This document shows, piece by piece, positions 63,155 through 64,000 of a stretch of DNA of 64,000 nucleotides (position 1 is its first letter; the number at the start of each line of letters is the position of its first letter). Source of the stretch: Labrys sp. WJW. Lineage in GTDB: Bacteria; Pseudomonadota; Alphaproteobacteria; Rhizobiales; Labraceae. The translations under genes and the position numbers were made by a program. The DNA lies in contig NZ_LYXZ01000001.1 of NCBI RefSeq assembly GCF_001676615.1, positions 1-64,000 on the forward strand, given 5' to 3'. The notes beneath the pieces were generated by a model. It saw nothing but the letters and a program-made list of their open reading frames with translations, searched no databases and was not told the origin of the DNA.

Positions 63155-64000
63155 ATGGTCGTTCGTCCCATCTTTTTGCCGCCGCCACCACCGAAGATCA
63201 CCCCCAAGAATAACATCGACCGCATCGCAGAACTTCGGGCTCAGGCGCAAAAGCTTCGCGAGCAGATCCGGCTCGCGCAGAAGATGGGCGAGGCCGAAGA
63301 GGCCACCAAGCTGCAGAAGGAACTCAAGCAGACCAATACGGAACTGACGAAACTCGAGCCGCCGCCGGCGGCACCGAGCCCGGTCGTTGCGCCGCTGGCC
63401 CTGGCGAGCAACACACCCCTGTTCAAGACGTCCGGCACGCCGACGGTGACCCCGGCTTTGTTCCTCACGCCGCAGAGCGGCACGCCGGCGGTCGTACAGG
63501 TCGACAATCCGGCTCCCGTCGATACGCCGAAACCGGGAGCGGATGCCGGTGCGATCGTCAAGGACGTGCAGGCAGGCAAGAGCGTCGACCAGATCGCCAC
63601 CGAACGCGGATTGACGCGCGACCAGGTGCTCAATGAGCTCAAGGCCGGCGGCCTCGGCATCAAGACGACCGACCCGAAGAGCGACAATGGCGACGTCCGC
63701 ACCACTGAGATCAGCGATCCCAAGACCGGCCAGACCGTCACTGAATATTACGATTTCCAGCACGGCACCTACTACACGCAGGTGAAGGACGCCAAGGGCA
63801 AGGAAACCGACACACCGGTGCGCGACGAATCCGGCCAGAAGATCACCACGAACTATGACCCGAAGACGGGGACGACGACGACCCGCCGCGAGGACGATCT
63901 GGGAACCGGAACCATCACCCAGACGACGCAACTTTCCACCGGCGTGACGACGGTGAAGACGACCGGAGCGGACGGCAAGTCCACCACGGTGGTAACCGAC
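63155..64000 (+). CDS. Partial coiled-coil/repeat protein, possible type III substrate (cut by window end)
   Basis: The 282 visible codons encode MVVRPIFLPPPPPKITPKNN, then a heptad-like coiled coil (about 22-65, RIAELRAQAQKLREQIRLAQKMGEAEEATKL as landmark), a Pro/Ala/Thr-rich linker, a LysM-like helix pair (VKDVQAGKSVDQIATERGLTRDQVL) and a Thr/Asp-rich beta-repeat region (TEYYDFQHGTYYTQV, TGTTTTRREDD, TGVTTVKTTGADGK). There is no signal peptide. TGGAGAT lies about 7 nt before the ATG. Like the LysM protein at 50608, it could be exported by the type III apparatus. The C-terminus is outside the window. Confidence 0.7.
   Translation, partial: MVVRPIFLPPPPPKITPKNNIDRIAELRAQAQKLREQIRLAQKMGEAEEATKLQKELKQTNTELTKLEPPPAAPSPVVAPLALASNTPLFKTSGTPTVTPALFLTPQSGTPAVVQVDNPAPVDTPKPGADAGAIVKDVQAGKSVDQIATERGLTRDQVLNELKAGGLGIKTTDPKSDNGDVRTTEISDPKTGQTVTEYYDFQHGTYYTQVKDAKGKETDTPVRDESGQKITTNYDPKTGTTTTRREDDLGTGTITQTTQLSTGVTTVKTTGADGKSTTVVTD

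Overview
The window is about 64 kb of GC-rich DNA from an alphaproteobacterium, most likely of the order Hyphomicrobiales (Rhizobiales). The basis is the gene families present, the CpaC/CpaD-type proteins, and several intergenic palindromic repeats of the kind scattered through rhizobial genomes. The genus cannot be fixed from the sequence. No rRNA, tRNA, CRISPR array, prophage or intact transposase was seen.

Region 1 (1-9.7 kb) is accessory. It holds a repeat copy, a small putative zinc metallopeptidase, a very large Gly-rich autotransporter adhesin, a divergent LuxR-type regulator, an SRPBCC protein and a diaminopimelate-epimerase homologue that has lost its second catalytic cysteine.

Region 2 (9.7-33.9 kb) is a catabolic island. 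An aldehyde dehydrogenase and an APC permease are transcribed away from an IclR-regulated operon (IclR, Tm-1-like/UPF0261, HAD phosphatase, class III aminotransferase, a second class III PLP enzyme of the phospho-lyase type, and an APH-fold kinase). The next genes encode five steps of homoprotocatechuate meta-cleavage (HpaF, HpaE, HpaD, HpaG, HpaH), then a NagD-like phosphatase, a complete peptide-type ABC importer, an M20 amidohydrolase and an amidase. No hydroxylase (HpaBC) and no aldolase (HpaI) are present. A kinase and a phospho-lyase beside an aldehyde dehydrogenase and a homoprotocatechuate pathway suggest breakdown of beta-hydroxylated catecholamine-like or phenylethanolamine-like amines: O-phosphorylation, elimination to an aldehyde, oxidation to the arylacetate, then ring cleavage. 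This is inference.

Region 3 (34-40.1 kb) repeats the theme with two tandem choline/ethanolamine-kinase-like genes, an AraC and a DeoR regulator, and another phospho-lyase-type PLP enzyme.

Region 4 (40.3-50.3 kb) is a tight minus-strand operon. It encodes a LytS-type-sensor hybrid histidine kinase with two receiver domains, a receiver protein, a secreted TIM-barrel-like protein, a second receiver protein, a TPR plus YaiO outer-membrane barrel, a HEAT-repeat membrane protein and a processive family 2 glycosyltransferase. A convergent Hpt gene apparently starts at ATT. It looks like a phosphorelay-controlled exopolysaccharide synthesis and export machine analogous to, but different from, Pga, and it is the best candidate for an undescribed system.

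Region 5 (50.6-64 kb) is one side of a non-flagellar type III secretion system: SctU (without the NPTH autocleavage motif), SctV, SctD, a needle/rod-like small protein, a TPR protein, and a Tad-pilus-type secretin with CpaD-like and TadD-like lipoproteins. It is flanked by a 1042-residue LysM protein and a partial coiled-coil protein that may be secreted substrates. The remaining export-apparatus genes (SctJ, N, Q, R, S, T) are not in the window.
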